Origin: Massilia sp. CFBP 13721 | Lineage (GTDB): Bacteria; Pseudomonadota; Gammaproteobacteria; Burkholderiales; Burkholderiaceae_D | Length of the DNA: 64,000 nucleotides | Assembly: GCF_014842025.1 (NCBI RefSeq) | Contig: NZ_JACYUY010000004.1 | Span: 124,001-188,000 of the forward strand | Direction: 5' to 3' | Part shown: positions 47,837 to 57,911 of the stretch, piece after piece | Position numbering within the stretch: the first letter of the stretch is position 1 | Layout of the letters: every line of letters starts with the position of its first letter | The notes under the pieces: generated by a model | Told to the model about the DNA's origin: nothing | The model's input: only the letters and a program-made list of their open reading frames with translations | Databases searched by the model: none | Position numbers and translations under genes: made by a program

Positions 47837-49855
47837 ATGTCCAACAAATACCACCCCGCCAACTGGAACGTTGGCACCAAGATCAGCGCCTTCAGCTTTG
47901 CGCTGGTCGGCCTCATCATCGCTGCGCTCATCCTGGCGATTTCGGTCTCCACCGCCGCCCTGCTGGAAGAACGCGCCAGCGACAATATGCAGGACGAACT
48001 GCACGGCGTGGTCAACACGATCGACATGTTCAACCGCACGGTGTCGGCCGAAGCCGTCAGTTTCGGGCGCATCTTCGGCGCCGAATTCGGCGGCAGTTTC
48101 GAGGCCGATGCGACGGCGCCGATCGACATCGACGGCAAGCCGGTACCGGCGCTGAAGCACGATGGCAAGGTCCTGAACCTCGACTTCAGCGCCCCGGACC
48201 GCTTCAGCGGCGAGACCGGCGGCAACGCCACCATCTTCGTCGTCGACGGCGACGACTTCGTGCGCGTCTCCACTTCGGTGAAGAAGGAAAACGGCGAGCG
48301 CGCCGTCGGCACCCGGCTCGACCGCGCCAGCCCGGCCTATGCCGCCATCAAGGCGGGCAAGGTCTACGTTGGCCTGGCGACGCTCTTCGGCAAGCAGTTC
48401 ATCACCCAGTATGCGCCGGTGCGCGACGCCGGCGGCAAGGTGGTCGGCGCGCTCTACGTCGGCGTCGACATCAGCGCCGAGGCGGCGGCCCTCAAGGAAC
48501 GCATCCGCGCCATCAAGGTCGGCGACACCGGTTATTTCTACGTACTGAACGCCGCGCCCGGCAAGGGCGAGGGCGACCTGCTGGTGCACCCGACGCGGGA
48601 GGGCCAGAACATCCTCGCCGAGCGCGCGTCGAACGGCCGCGCCTTCGTCAGGGAAATCCTCGACAGGAAGACCGGCACGCTGGTCTACGACTGGCAAAAC
48701 CCGGGCGAGACCGCCACGCGCGAAAAGATCGTCTCGTTCGCCTTTTTCAAGGACTGGAACTGGGTCATCGTCGGCGGCACCTACCGCGACGAAATCACGG
48801 CGCACGCCACCGCGCTGCGCAACCAGTACATCGTGTTCGGCCTGGTCGCCCTCTCGGTCTTCGCCGCCATCCTGTACGCCTTCGTGCGCGCCACCATCAC
48901 CCGTCCGCTGGCCACGGCCCGCGACGCCGCGGCGCGCATCGCCGGCGGCGACCTGACGGTGCAGGTCGAACGCCGCCATGCCGACGAGATCGGCCTGCTG
49001 CTGGACGCCATGAACGGCATCAGCCGCAAGCTCTCGTCCGTCGTGGGCAAGGTGCGCGACGGCGCCGAGCAGATCGCCAACGCCTCGAACGAGATCTCGA
49101 CCGGCAACCTCGACCTGTGCGCGCGCACCGAGCAGCAGGCCGGCAGCCTGGCCGCCACGTCCTCGTCGATGGGCGAACTCACCGAGACCGTGCGCCAGAA
49201 CGCCGAGCACGCGCGCCAGGCCAACAGCCTGGCCGTCTCGGCCTCGACCATCGCCCAGAAAGGCGGCAGCATGGTCGGGCAAGTGGTCGAGACGATGGAA
49301 TCGATCAACCAGTCCTCGCGCCGGATCGCCGACATCACCGGCGTCATCGACGGCATCGCCTTCCAGACCAACATCCTGGCCCTGAACGCCGCCGTGGAAG
49401 CGGCGCGCGCCGGCGAACAGGGACGCGGCTTTGCCGTCGTCGCCGGCGAAGTGCGCAACCTGGCCCAGCGCAGCGCGGCCGCCGCGCGGGAGATCAAGAC
49501 CCTGATCGCGGCATCGAGCGCCGAGGTCGACGCCGGCCGCGACCTGGTGTCGAAAGCCGGCGCCACGATGCACGAGGTGCTCGCCAGCGTCGGCCGCGTG
49601 ACCGACATCATGGCCGACATCACCGCCGCCAGCCTCGAACAAAGCAGCGGCATCGAGCAGGTCAACCGCGCGATCGGCGAGATGGACGACAGCACCCGCC
49701 ATAATGCGGCGCTGGTCGAAGAGGCCAGCGCGGCGGCCCAGGCGATGCAGGACCAGGCGGCGGAACTGGCACGCGCGGTGCGCTTGTTCAGGCTGGACGA
49801 GGGTGTGGCTGCGGTCGAGGCGCCGGCGCCGCGCCTGGCGTTGACGGCGGTCTAA
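47837..49855 (+). CDS. Methyl-accepting chemotaxis protein
   Basis: A 672-residue chemoreceptor. A first membrane helix (about 14-40), a large Cache-type periplasmic sensor including [31 protein letters not shown], a second helix ([20 protein letters not shown]), HAMP, and the signalling hairpin [43 protein letters not shown] are clear. The fused-Cache arrangement is typical for organic-acid or amino-acid sensors. No pentapeptide methyltransferase tether is seen at the C-terminus. The start at [10 protein letters not shown] is used since upstream residues look non-conserved. Confidence 0.93.
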   Translation: MSNKYHPANWNVGTKISAFSFALVGLIIAALILAISVSTAALLEERASDNMQDELHGVVNTIDMFNRTVSAEAVSFGRIFGAEFGGSFEADATAPIDIDGKPVPALKHDGKVLNLDFSAPDRFSGETGGNATIFVVDGDDFVRVSTSVKKENGERAVGTRLDRASPAYAAIKAGKVYVGLATLFGKQFITQYAPVRDAGGKVVGALYVGVDISAEAAALKERIRAIKVGDTGYFYVLNAAPGKGEGDLLVHPTREGQNILAERASNGRAFVREILDRKTGTLVYDWQNPGETATREKIVSFAFFKDWNWVIVGGTYRDEITAHATALRNQYIVFGLVALSVFAAILYAFVRATITRPLATARDAAARIAGGDLTVQVERRHADEIGLLLDAMNGISRKLSSVVGKVRDGAEQIANASNEISTGNLDLCARTEQQAGSLAATSSSMGELTETVRQNAEHARQANSLAVSASTIAQKGGSMVGQVVETMESINQSSRRIADITGVIDGIAFQTNILALNAAVEAARAGEQGRGFAVVAGEVRNLAQRSAAAAREIKTLIAASSAEVDAGRDLVSKAGATMHEVLASVGRVTDIMADITAASLEQSSGIEQVNRAIGEMDDSTRHNAALVEEASAAAQAMQDQAAELARAVRLFRLDEGVAAVEAPAPRLALTAV

Positions 49856-49974
49856 CGCAAGGTGGGCATGCCCACCGGATCACCGCGTGATCGATGTTGG
49901 CGCATCCGACGACCACCGCCCTTCCGCGTAGCACACCTACAGTGTAAAGTGGCTTCCCCACCCAGGAGCCCACC

Positions 49975-51057
49975 TTGACCGACGCTGAACTCATCCGCCG
50001 CTGCGACACCGTCTTCCCCGGCCACCGCGTTCGCACGCCCGCCGACATGTACGCCGCCATGGCTGCCTGGTGCGAACAACACGGCGTCGAGCACGACGTC
50101 TACGGCGCCGGCGCCCTGATCGAGCGTTTCGAGGACAAGGTCGCCGCCCTGCTCGGCTTTCCCGCCGCCGTGTTCTGCATCAGCGGCACCATGGCCCAGG
50201 TGACGGCCCTGCGCCTGGCCTGCGCCGACCGCGGCAACGCCCCTGCCGCGCTGCACCCAACCTCCCATATCTTCGTGCACGAGCGCTCGAACTACCAGAT
50301 GCTCGGCCACTTCGACGCGCTGCAGGTCGGCGACCGCAACCGCCCGTGGACGGTCGCCGACCTGGAAGCTGTGCCCGACAAACTGGGCGCCGTCGGTATC
50401 GAAATCCCGATGCGCGAGATCGGCGGCCAGGTCTCGGCGTGGGAAGAGCTGGAAGCCGTCAAGGCGCACTGCAAGGCGCGCGGCGCGCACTTGCACATGG
50501 ATGGCGCACGCCTGTGGGAAGCGCAGGCCGGCTATGGCAAGAGCGCCGCCGAGATCGCGGCCGGCTTCGACTCGGTGTATGTGTCGCTGTACAAGGGCAT
50601 CGGCGGCCTCGGTGGCGCGCTGCTGCTCGGGACCCGCGAATTCGTCGACCGCGCCGCCGAATGGTTCCGGCGCCAGGGCGGCAACGTGATTCACCGCTCT
50701 CCTTACATCGTGTCGGCGGCGATGCAGTTCGATGCGCGTCTGGCCGCGATGCCGGACTACTTCCGCCGCACCGAACTGCTGGTCGATCTGCTGCGCGCGC
50801 ATCCGGCGATCCGCGTCAATCCAGGCAAGCCCGCCGCCAACATGCTGCACCTGCATTTGCCGGTGAGCCGCGAGCGCGCGCTGGCGATTCGCGCCGAGCT
50901 GGCCGAACGCCACGGCATCTGGCTGTTCAACCGCATCGCGAACGGCGTGCTGCCGGATACCAGCTTTTTCGAGCTGTACGTCGGCGACAACCTGCTGGGC
51001 GTTCCGGAAGCGCGCCTGCGCGAGGCGCTGGCCATCCTTGCGGATCAGTTAAAATAG
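49975..51057 (+). CDS. PLP-dependent threonine aldolase / beta-eliminating lyase family enzyme
   Basis: A 360-residue fold-type I PLP enzyme. VEHDVYGAGALIERFEDKVAALLGFPAAVFCISGTMAQVTALRL, HMDGARLWEAQAGYG and SLYKGIGGLGGALLLG (with the PLP lysine) match the low-specificity threonine aldolase family. It starts at TTG with AGGAG seven bases upstream. Natural substrate (threonine, phenylserine or another 3-hydroxy amino acid) is unclear. A diverged fragment resembling the intergenic repeat lies just before (about 49860-49890). Confidence 0.86.
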   Translation: MTDAELIRRCDTVFPGHRVRTPADMYAAMAAWCEQHGVEHDVYGAGALIERFEDKVAALLGFPAAVFCISGTMAQVTALRLACADRGNAPAALHPTSHIFVHERSNYQMLGHFDALQVGDRNRPWTVADLEAVPDKLGAVGIEIPMREIGGQVSAWEELEAVKAHCKARGAHLHMDGARLWEAQAGYGKSAAEIAAGFDSVYVSLYKGIGGLGGALLLGTREFVDRAAEWFRRQGGNVIHRSPYIVSAAMQFDARLAAMPDYFRRTELLVDLLRAHPAIRVNPGKPAANMLHLHLPVSRERALAIRAELAERHGIWLFNRIANGVLPDTSFFELYVGDNLLGVPEARLREALAILADQLK

Positions 51058-51089
51058 CGTGCTTATTCAAGACAGCCTGAAGGACAGCA

Positions 51090-51884
51090 ATGCGCCAATA
51101 CCTCGACTTCATGCGCCATGTGAAAGAGCACGGCGCGCTCAAGACCGACCGCACCGGTACCGGCACCCTGTCCGTGTTCGGCCACCAGATGCGCTTCGAC
51201 CTGACCGCAGGCTTTCCGCTGGTGACCACCAAGAAGGTGCACCTCAAGTCGATCATCCATGAACTGATCTGGTTCCTGCAGGGCTCGACCAACATCGCCT
51301 ACCTGAAGCAGAACGGCGTCTCGATCTGGGACGAATGGGCCGACGCCGACGGCGAGCTCGGTCCGATCTACGGCCACCAGTGGCGCAACTGGCCGACGCC
51401 ATCGGGCGCGCACATCGACCAGATCAGCCAGGTGCTCGAACAGATCAGAACCACCCCCGATTCGCGCCGCATGATCGTCTCGGCCTGGAACGTGGCCGAC
51501 ATCCCGCAGATGAAGCTGCCGCCCTGCCACGCCTTTTTCCAGTTCTACGTCGCCGACGGCAAACTGTCCTGCCAGCTTTACCAGCGCAGCGCCGACATCT
51601 TCCTCGGCGTGCCCTTCAATATCGCGTCCTACGCGCTGCTGACCCACATGATGGCGCAGCAGGCCGGCCTGGACGTGGGCGACTTCGTCTGGACCGGCGG
51701 CGACTGCCACCTGTATTCGAACCACCTGGAGCAGGCCGACCTGCAGCTGTCGCGCGAACCTCTGCCGCTGCCGAAACTGATCATCAAGCGCAAGCCGGAA
51801 TCGCTGTTCGATTACCGCTTCGAGGATTTCGAAGTCGTCGACTACCAGTCGCACCCGGGCATCAAGGCGCCGGTGGCGGTCTAA
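51090..51884 (+). CDS. thyA: Thymidylate synthase
   Basis: A 264-residue enzyme making dTMP from dUMP with methylenetetrahydrofolate. Motifs: [30 protein letters not shown], catalytic cysteine in [45 protein letters not shown]. Length is the 264-residue E. coli size class. It is followed by a MOSC gene and then folA, which regenerates the folate consumed here. Confidence 0.97.
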   Translation: MRQYLDFMRHVKEHGALKTDRTGTGTLSVFGHQMRFDLTAGFPLVTTKKVHLKSIIHELIWFLQGSTNIAYLKQNGVSIWDEWADADGELGPIYGHQWRNWPTPSGAHIDQISQVLEQIRTTPDSRRMIVSAWNVADIPQMKLPPCHAFFQFYVADGKLSCQLYQRSADIFLGVPFNIASYALLTHMMAQQAGLDVGDFVWTGGDCHLYSNHLEQADLQLSREPLPLPKLIIKRKPESLFDYRFEDFEVVDYQSHPGIKAPVAV

Positions 51885-51888
51885 GCGC

Positions 51889-52557
51889 GTGCACGCCGGC
51901 CGCCTCGAAGGGCTTGCCTGGCGCCCGGCGAAAGGCAAGCCCGCTACCGCCGACAGCCTGCGCCTGCTCGCCGGCGTCGGCATCGCCGGCGACCTCCACG
52001 CCGACGCTCTTTCGCCGCGCCAGCTGCTGCTGGCGAGCGCGTCGACCTACGGCGACCTGGGCTTGCCCGCCCAGGCATTGCGCGAAAACCTGCTGCTCGA
52101 CCTCGATACCTCCCGTCTCGCTTCCGGCACCGTACTCCAGATCGGCGCGCAGGTGCGCCTACGCGTGATGTTCCAGTGCGAAGCCTGCGGCCAGCTCGAT
52201 GCGATCCAGCCACGGCTGGCGGCGCGCATCGGCGCCCGGCGCGGCGTGCTGGCGCGGGTGCTGGCCGGCGGCACCATCGGGCGCGGTGACAGCATTCTCG
52301 ACCTGGGCGTTCTCGAACAGCCCTGGCATGACGACTGGCGCGAGCGCGTGCGGCGCGTGCTCGATGCCGTGCCGGCCAGCGCCGTGATCGAATACCGCCA
52401 GCTCGCGCGCCTGGCCGGCATCCAGTCGAGCTATTGCCGCGCCTTTCCGCGGCTGGTGGCGAACTTGGGAGATGGCTATGCCGCGAAGGCGGTGTCGGCG
52501 CAGTCGGCGAATCCGCTGCCGCGCTGGGAAGGTGCAGGCCTGTTCGATCTGTATTAG
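51889..52557 (+). CDS. MOSC-domain protein with C-terminal MGMT-like helical segment
   Basis: A 222-residue protein beginning at GTG, 4 bp after thyA, with no clear ribosome-binding site, suggesting translational coupling. The MOSC part includes GVGIAGDLHADALSPRQLLLAS, LRENLLLDLD and the cysteine-containing VMFQCEACGQLDAIQPRL, then RRGVLARVLAGGTIGRGD. Family members transfer sulfur or reduce N-hydroxylated compounds with a molybdenum cofactor. The C-terminal 60 residues (VRRVLDAVPASAVIEYRQLARLAG) look like the DNA-binding helix segment of alkyltransferase-like proteins, but without PCHR. The combined role is unknown. Confidence 0.8.
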   Translation: MHAGRLEGLAWRPAKGKPATADSLRLLAGVGIAGDLHADALSPRQLLLASASTYGDLGLPAQALRENLLLDLDTSRLASGTVLQIGAQVRLRVMFQCEACGQLDAIQPRLAARIGARRGVLARVLAGGTIGRGDSILDLGVLEQPWHDDWRERVRRVLDAVPASAVIEYRQLARLAGIQSSYCRAFPRLVANLGDGYAAKAVSAQSANPLPRWEGAGLFDLY

Positions 52558-52690
52558 GTAAGCCGCGCCAGTACAAAGTAACTTGACACACCGCCCCACT
52601 CGCGACACCATCTGCCCTCCTCCATTTTCACCTCGACAGGACTCCCTTCATGCCCGCTCCCGCCTCCCACCGCCACCCAGGACCAGCCCG

Positions 52691-53185
52691 ATGACCCGCC
52701 TGACCCTGGTCGTGGCGATCGACGCGCAGCGCGGTATCGGCATCGACAACAAGCTGCCCTGGCACCTGCCTGAAGACCTGGCGCACTTCAAGCGCGTCAC
52801 CCTCGGCCAGCCAATCATCATGGGCCGCAAGACCTTCGATTCGATCGGCCGCCCGCTGCCTGGCCGGCGCAACATCGTCGTCACCCGCAACGCCGGATGG
52901 CGCCACGAGGGCGTCGACGCCGTCACTTCGCTGGAGGCGGCAATCGCGCTGGCAGGCGATGCGCCGGCCAGCATCATCGGCGGCGCCCAGATTTTCGCAG
53001 CCGCCATGAGCGTCGCCGACCGCATGATCGTCACCGAAATCGACCACAGCTTCAATTGCGACACCTTCTTCCCGCCCATCGACCGCGGCGTGTGGGTCGA
53101 GACCGCGCGCGCGACCCATCGTTCGGAAGCGAACGGCTACGACTATGCCTTCGTGACCTACGAGCGCCAGGGAAGCGCGGCGTGA
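52691..53185 (+). CDS. folA: Dihydrofolate reductase
   Basis: A 164-residue enzyme reducing dihydrofolate to tetrahydrofolate with NADPH. MTRLTLVVAIDAQRGIGIDNKLPWHLPEDLAHFK contains the Met20 loop and active-site acid (Asp in PEDL); IIMGRKTFDSIGRPLPGRRNIVVTR and SIIGGAQIFAAAM are the cofactor parts. It starts at ATG after AGGACC. It follows thyA functionally; the stop overlaps the next gene's GTG. Confidence 0.96.
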   Translation: MTRLTLVVAIDAQRGIGIDNKLPWHLPEDLAHFKRVTLGQPIIMGRKTFDSIGRPLPGRRNIVVTRNAGWRHEGVDAVTSLEAAIALAGDAPASIIGGAQIFAAAMSVADRMIVTEIDHSFNCDTFFPPIDRGVWVETARATHRSEANGYDYAFVTYERQGSAA

Positions 53186-53817
53186 GCGCGCCCGCTCCAC
53201 GCGGCGGCGACGGCTTCGCCGGCAAGGTGGCGGTGCTGATCGCGGTGCTGGCCACGATCGGCACCCTGTTCGGTTTCCTCGGCAGCAGCACGCACAACGA
53301 CGCCTCGCTCTACAAGAGCAATGCGGCGATCGACAAGACCAGCGCCGCCAACGCCTGGAACCACTTCCAGGCCAAGTCGAACCGCCAGAACCTGGCGGAA
53401 CTGGCGACCAGCATCCCCGGCGTCGATGCGGCGCGCTACCGGCGCGAGGTCGACCGCTACCGGCTCGAGAAGGAAGAGATCCGCAAGGAAGCCGAGCGCT
53501 GGGAAGCGTCGTCGAACGCGTGGAACCTGAAGTCCGACCAGGCCTTGTATCGCCATCGCCAGTGGACGCTGGCGTCGGTGGCCCAGCAGATCGCCATCTC
53601 GCTGGCGGCCGTCGCGCTGCTGGCGCGGCGCACCTGGCTGCTCACCGCCACCTGCGGCGTGGCCACCTTCGGCCTGACGCTGGGCCTGTTCGCCGCCTTG
53701 CGCGCCGATCCGATGCCGACCATGCTGATGCCGTTCGGCGCGGCGGCCGGTGCCGTGCTGCTGGCGGCGCTGGTCGGGCACTTTTCGCCACGGGCGCCAG
53801 GCCGGGATCGCGGCTGA
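53182..53817 (+). CDS. DUF4337-like membrane protein
   Basis: A 211-residue protein starting at GTG that overlaps the folA stop (GTGA). One N-terminal membrane helix (VAVLIAVLATIGTLFGFLG) is followed by DASLYKSNAAIDKTSAANAWNHFQAKSNRQNLAELA, the DUF4337 signature, a charged coiled coil (REVDRYRLEKEEIRKEAERWEA), and two or three C-terminal helices. Function unknown. Two hairpins after its end terminate the operon. Confidence 0.82.
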   Translation: MSAPAPRGGDGFAGKVAVLIAVLATIGTLFGFLGSSTHNDASLYKSNAAIDKTSAANAWNHFQAKSNRQNLAELATSIPGVDAARYRREVDRYRLEKEEIRKEAERWEASSNAWNLKSDQALYRHRQWTLASVAQQIAISLAAVALLARRTWLLTATCGVATFGLTLGLFAALRADPMPTMLMPFGAAAGAVLLAALVGHFSPRAPGRDRG

Positions 53818-53844
53818 TCCACGGGCGCGGCACTGATGTGCGCC

Positions 53845-53866
53845 GTACCGGGACGCATCCCGGTAC
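53845..53866. other. Perfect hairpin after the DUF4337 gene
   Basis: GTACCGGGA (53845-53853) and TCCCGGTAC (53858-53866) form a 9-bp stem with a 4-nt loop, 27 bp past the stop codon. It precedes the true terminator and could slow exonucleases or act as an additional stop. Confidence 0.45.
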
Positions 53867-53892
53867 CCTAGTGAAAAAATCCCCACCGGACG

Positions 53893-53927
53893 GCGGATTT
53901 TCTGCGAAAATCCGCTTCTTATTTTTC
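53893..53927 (+). terminator. Rho-independent terminator
   Basis: GCGGATTTT (53893-53901) pairs with AAAATCCGC (53907-53915) and is followed by TTCTTATTTTTC. It ends the thyA-folA-DUF4337 run ahead of the decarboxylase gene. Confidence 0.82.
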
Positions 53928-53997
53928 GGTGCCGTGCTGGCAAGCCGCCCTGCGAAGGCGTCGCTTGTTCCCACGGCGCTTCGCATTGGAGCAGTCA

Positions 53998-56253
53998 ATG
54001 AAATTTCGTTTCCCCATCATCATCATCGACGAGGACTTCCGGTCCGAGAACACGTCCGGCCTCGGCATCCGCGCCCTCGCCGCCGCGATGGAAAAGGAAG
54101 GCATGGAAGTACTGGGCCTGACCAGCTACGGCGACCTGTCGCAGTTCGCCCAGCAGCAGTCGCGCGCCTCCGCCTTTGTGCTGTCGATCGACGATGAGGA
54201 ATTCGGCGGCGGCTCGGTCGAGGAAACCGATACCGCGCTGACGCGCCTGCGCGCCTTCGTGCAGGAGATCCGCCACAAGAATTCGAACATCCCGATCTAT
54301 ATCTACGGCGAGACGCGCACCAGCCGCCACATCCCGAACGACATCCTGAAGGAGCTGCACGGCTTCATCCACATGTTCGAGGACACGCCGGAATTCGTCG
54401 CGCGCCACATCATCCGCGAAGCCAAGGCCTATCTCGACTCGCTGGCGCCGCCCTTCTTCCGCGCGCTGGTCAACTACGCCTACGACGGTTCTTACTCGTG
54501 GCACTGCCCCGGCCACTCGGGCGGCGTCGCCTTCCTCAAGTCGCCTGTGGGCCAGATGTTCCACCAGTTCTTCGGCGAGAACATGCTGCGCGCCGACGTC
54601 TGCAACGCGGTCGAGGAACTCGGCCAACTGCTCGACCACACCGGTCCGGTCGCCAAGTCCGAGCGCAACGCCGCGCGCATCTACGGCGCCGACCACTGCT
54701 ACTTCGTCACCAACGGTACCTCGACCTCGAACAAGATGGTCTGGCACTCTACCGTCGCGCCGGGCGACATCGTCGTCGTCGACCGCAACTGCCACAAGTC
54801 GATCCTGCACTCGATCATCATGTGCGGCGCGATCCCCGTATTCCTGATGCCGACCCGGAACAACCTCGGCATCATCGGCCCGATCCCGCTCGAAGAATTC
54901 ACCGAAGAGTCGATCGCCCGCAAGATCGAAGCCAACCCGTTCGCGCGCGAAGCGAAGGACAAGAAGCCGCGCATCCTGACCATCACCCAGTCGACCTACG
55001 ACGGCGTGGTCTACAACGTCGAGACCCTGCGCGAAATGTTGGACGGGAAGATCGAGACCCTGCACTTCGACGAAGCCTGGCTGCCGCATGCGACCTTCCA
55101 CGACTTCTACAAGAACATGCACGCGATCGGCCGCGACCGCCCGCGCGCCAAGCAGTCGATGATCTTCTCAACCCAGTCGACCCACAAGCTGCTGGCCGGC
55201 CTCTCACAGGCCTCGCAGGTGCTGGTGCGCGAATCGGAATCGGTCAAGCTCGACCAGGACGCCTTCAACGAAGCCTTCCTGATGCACACCTCGACCTCGC
55301 CGCAGTACTCGATCATCGCTTCCTGCGACGTCGCCGCCGCCATGATGGAAGCGCCGGGCGGCACCGCCCTGGTCGAGGAATCGATCCTGGAAGCGCTCGA
55401 CTTCCGCCGCGCCATGAAGAAGGTCGACGCCGAATACGGCGAAGACTGGTGGTTCAAGGTCTGGGGCCCGGACGTCGAAGGCGAGGAAGGCATCGGCGAG
55501 CAGAAGGACTGGATGATCCGCGCCGAGGACGACTGGCACGGCTTCGGCAACCTGGCCGAAGGCTTCAACATGCTCGACCCGATCAAGTCGACTGTCGTCA
55601 CGCCGGGCCTGTCCCTGGACGGCAAGTTCGGCGAGACCGGCATCCCGGCCTCGATCGTCACCAAATACCTGGCCGAACACGGCGTGATCATCGAGAAGTG
55701 CGGGCTGTACTCGTTCTTCATCATGTTCACGATCGGGATCACCAAGGGCCGCTGGAACACGCTGGTCACCGCCCTGCAGCAGTTCAAGGACGACTACGAC
55801 CGCAACCAGCCGATGTGGCGCGTGATGCCGCAGTTCGCCGCCGCCAACCCGCGCTACGAGTCGCGCGGCCTGCGCGACCTGTGCACGCAGATCCACAGCT
55901 TCTACAAGCAGTACGACGTCGCGCGCCTGACGACCGAGATGTATTTGTCGGACATGGTCCCGGCGATGAAGCCGTCGGACGCATTCGCCAAGATGGCGCG
56001 CCGCGACATCGAGCGCGTCGCCATCGAAGACCTGGAAGGCCGCACCACCGCGATCCTGCTGACGCCTTACCCGCCGGGCATCCCGCTGCTGATCCCGGGC
56101 GAGCGCTTCAACAAGATCATCGTCGACTACCTGCGCTTCGCGCGCGACTTCAACGAGCGCTTCCCGGGCTTCGAGACCGACGTGCACGGGCTGGTCAAGC
56201 GCGAGGTGGATGGCAAGCGCGATTACTTCGTGGATTGCGTGAAGCAGGACTGA
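53998..56253 (+). CDS. Orn/Lys/Arg decarboxylase (class I, basic amino acid)
   Basis: A 751-residue PLP enzyme with three parts. A flavodoxin-like wing domain (1-130: FPIIIIDEDFRSENTSGLGIRALA) is followed by the large PLP domain with YSWHCPGHSGGVAFLKSP, HFDEAWLPHATFHDFY and the PLP lysine in STQSTHKLLAGLSQASQ. A C-terminal domain (LLTPYPPGIPLLIPGERF) follows. It forms polyamines (putrescine, cadaverine or agmatine) from basic amino acids; which one cannot be told by eye. The length fits the inducible/biosynthetic decarboxylase group. Located upstream of a strong terminator, with dcd beyond. Confidence 0.92.
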   Translation: MKFRFPIIIIDEDFRSENTSGLGIRALAAAMEKEGMEVLGLTSYGDLSQFAQQQSRASAFVLSIDDEEFGGGSVEETDTALTRLRAFVQEIRHKNSNIPIYIYGETRTSRHIPNDILKELHGFIHMFEDTPEFVARHIIREAKAYLDSLAPPFFRALVNYAYDGSYSWHCPGHSGGVAFLKSPVGQMFHQFFGENMLRADVCNAVEELGQLLDHTGPVAKSERNAARIYGADHCYFVTNGTSTSNKMVWHSTVAPGDIVVVDRNCHKSILHSIIMCGAIPVFLMPTRNNLGIIGPIPLEEFTEESIARKIEANPFAREAKDKKPRILTITQSTYDGVVYNVETLREMLDGKIETLHFDEAWLPHATFHDFYKNMHAIGRDRPRAKQSMIFSTQSTHKLLAGLSQASQVLVRESESVKLDQDAFNEAFLMHTSTSPQYSIIASCDVAAAMMEAPGGTALVEESILEALDFRRAMKKVDAEYGEDWWFKVWGPDVEGEEGIGEQKDWMIRAEDDWHGFGNLAEGFNMLDPIKSTVVTPGLSLDGKFGETGIPASIVTKYLAEHGVIIEKCGLYSFFIMFTIGITKGRWNTLVTALQQFKDDYDRNQPMWRVMPQFAAANPRYESRGLRDLCTQIHSFYKQYDVARLTTEMYLSDMVPAMKPSDAFAKMARRDIERVAIEDLEGRTTAILLTPYPPGIPLLIPGERFNKIIVDYLRFARDFNERFPGFETDVHGLVKREVDGKRDYFVDCVKQD

Positions 56254-56272
56254 TTGTTGGAGTCCTGATGTG

Positions 56273-56303
56273 AAAAGAGGAGCCGTTGGCTCCTCTTTTT
56301 TTG
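56273..56303 (+). terminator. Strong rho-independent terminator
   Basis: AAAAGAGGAGCC (56273-56284) pairs perfectly with GGCTCCTCTTTT (56288-56299) around GTT and runs into TTT. It lies 20 bp after the decarboxylase stop. Confidence 0.92.
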
Positions 56304-56309
56304 GGGGTT

Positions 56310-56576
56310 GTAGGGTGGGCGCCCCTGTGCCCACGCGGTACGGGCGCATGCATCAACCTGCGGCTTCCGCAAGCCGACGTAAGGTGGGCGGGTCTCCCGC
56401 CCACGCGTTCAAACCGTGCTGGCATTGTAGCGACACGATTGTTCATGCGATGGTTGGACGCGTGGGCGGGAAGACCCGCCCACCTTACGGGTATGCCAGA
56501 CACGGTGCGGTGCAAGGACGCGCTTATACGCGTGGGCTCGCAATTCACGCCATTGGCCTGAATTGCCCCACCCTAC
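56310..56576. repeat. Cluster of four palindromic repeats
   Basis: Copies at 56310-56337 and 56379-56410 in one direction, and at 56458-56491 and 56528-56576 in the other. Each has a GTRGGGTGGGC / GCCCACCYTAC-type stem. The last is the long variant with CAATT/AATTG in the stem, like 34593-34647. The cluster fills the gap between the convergent decarboxylase and cation-efflux genes. The stop codon of the frameshifted efflux gene lies inside the last copy. Confidence 0.82.
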
Positions 56577-57243
56577 CGTTTTAATTCCACGATCGACGGC
56601 GCCCCAACAGCTGGCCTTCCATTCATCTCACCGCGCGCCTGCAGGATCACACTGCGCGCCGCCGTCAGGCCGAGCACACCCATCACTCCGGCCACGAGCA
56701 GATCGGGCCAGCACTCCCCGCTTTCCACACCCCGAGCGCCGCCAGCATCACGGCGACGTTCCCGATCGCGTCATTGCGCGTACACAGCCACACCGAGCGC
56801 ATGTTGGCGTCTCCATGCCGGTAGGCGAACAGCAGCGCCGCCACCAGCAGGTTGGCGGCCAGCGCAGCAAGGCCGATCGCGCCCATTGTCGACGCCTGCG
56901 GCAGCGTGCCGGCCGCAAGATGCCACAAGGCGGTGGCGATCACGAACACGCCATACCCGCCCATGGTCGCGCCTTTTACCAAAGCGGTACGCGAACGCCA
57001 CAGCGGCGCCAGGCCGAGCACGAACAGGGAAATGCCGTAGTTGGCGGCGTCGCCGAAGAAATCGACCGCGTCGGCCAGCAGCGAGACCGAGCCGGACGCC
57101 CAGCCGCCGAGGAGTTCGACGCCGAACATCAGCAGGTTGACGGCCAGCGCGATCCACAGGATGCGCCGGTAGGCGGGATCGACCGGCGGCTGCTTCGGAG
57201 AACAGCCGCCGCTGCAGCAATCGGCCATGGCCGCCTCCGCCAA
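56573..57243 (-). pseudogene. Frameshifted cation diffusion facilitator (metal efflux) gene
   Basis: Reads as a CDF-family transporter: Cys-rich N-terminus MADCCSGGCSPKQPPVDPAYRRILWIALAVNLLMFGVELLGGW, then ASGSVSLLADAVDFFGDAANYGISLF (the D..D metal site), and RNDAIGNVAVMLAALGVWKAGSA. The frame then ends early (PICSWPE, stop at 56683). Shifting by one base near 56710 restores WPDLLVAGVMGVLGLTAAR and continues to a stop at 56573-56575. A one-base deletion, or a sequencing error beside the CCCC run, is likely. Intact, it would be a short six-helix CDF exporter of Zn/Co/Cd type. Alternative start at 57228. Confidence 0.75.
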
Positions 57244-57282
57244 AAATGATACAGATTACAAGACCTGCCTTCTGAAACCGTA

Positions 57283-57849
57283 TCAGGTCTTCGGCAGCGT
57301 CACGCCGCGCTGGCCCTGGTACTTGCCGCCGCGGTCCTTGTACGAGGTCTCGCAGACTTCGTCGGATTCGAAGAACAGCACCTGGGCGCAGCCCTCGCCG
57401 GCGTAGATCTTGGCCGGCAGCGGCGTCGTGTTCGAGAACTCGAGCGTGACGTAGCCTTCCCATTCGGGTTCGAACGGCGTCACGTTGACGATGATGCCGC
57501 AGCGCGCATAGGTCGATTTGCCGAGGCAGACGGTCAGCACGTTACGCGGGATGCGGAAGTATTCGATGGTGCGTGCCAGCGCGAACGAATTCGGCGGGAT
57601 GATGCAGACGTCGCTCTTGATGTCCACGAACGAATTCGAATCGAAGTTCTTCGGGTCGACAATGGTGCTGTTGATGTTGGTGAAGACCTTGAACTCGTCG
57701 GCGCAGCGGATATCGTAGCCATACGACGAGGTGCCGTAGGAAATGATGCGGCGGCCCTCTTCTTCGCGGACCTGGCCCGGTGCGAAGGGTTCGATCATGC
57801 CGGTTTCTTCCGCCATGCGGCGGATCCATTTATCGCTCTTGATTGCCAT
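57283..57849 (-). CDS. dcd: dCTP deaminase
   Basis: A 188-residue trimeric enzyme that deaminates dCTP to dUTP, feeding dTMP synthesis. [69 protein letters not shown] (with the catalytic Glu) and [10 protein letters not shown] are intact. dcd near an Orn/Lys/Arg decarboxylase gene is a recurring Burkholderiales neighbourhood. Confidence 0.96.
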   Translation of the reverse strand: MAIKSDKWIRRMAEETGMIEPFAPGQVREEEGRRIISYGTSSYGYDIRCADEFKVFTNINSTIVDPKNFDSNSFVDIKSDVCIIPPNSFALARTIEYFRIPRNVLTVCLGKSTYARCGIIVNVTPFEPEWEGYVTLEFSNTTPLPAKIYAGEGCAQVLFFESDEVCETSYKDRGGKYQGQRGVTLPKT

Positions 57850-57911
57850 GCTCGCTTCTTTCAGGATTGCTTGTGAATCCCGCGATTTTACGCGAAAAGC
57901 GGTGCCCAGAC

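Noticed and set aside
47785..49704. Long alternative-frame and antisense frames over the chemoreceptor
   Set aside because: Arg-rich or His/Asp-rich translations typical of GC-rich shadow frames; the chemoreceptor frame has all family motifs.
49858..49895. Possible further copy of the palindromic repeat
   Set aside because: AAGGTGGGCATGCCCACC..CCGCGTG resembles the family but is strongly diverged and lies between co-directional genes, so it was not counted.
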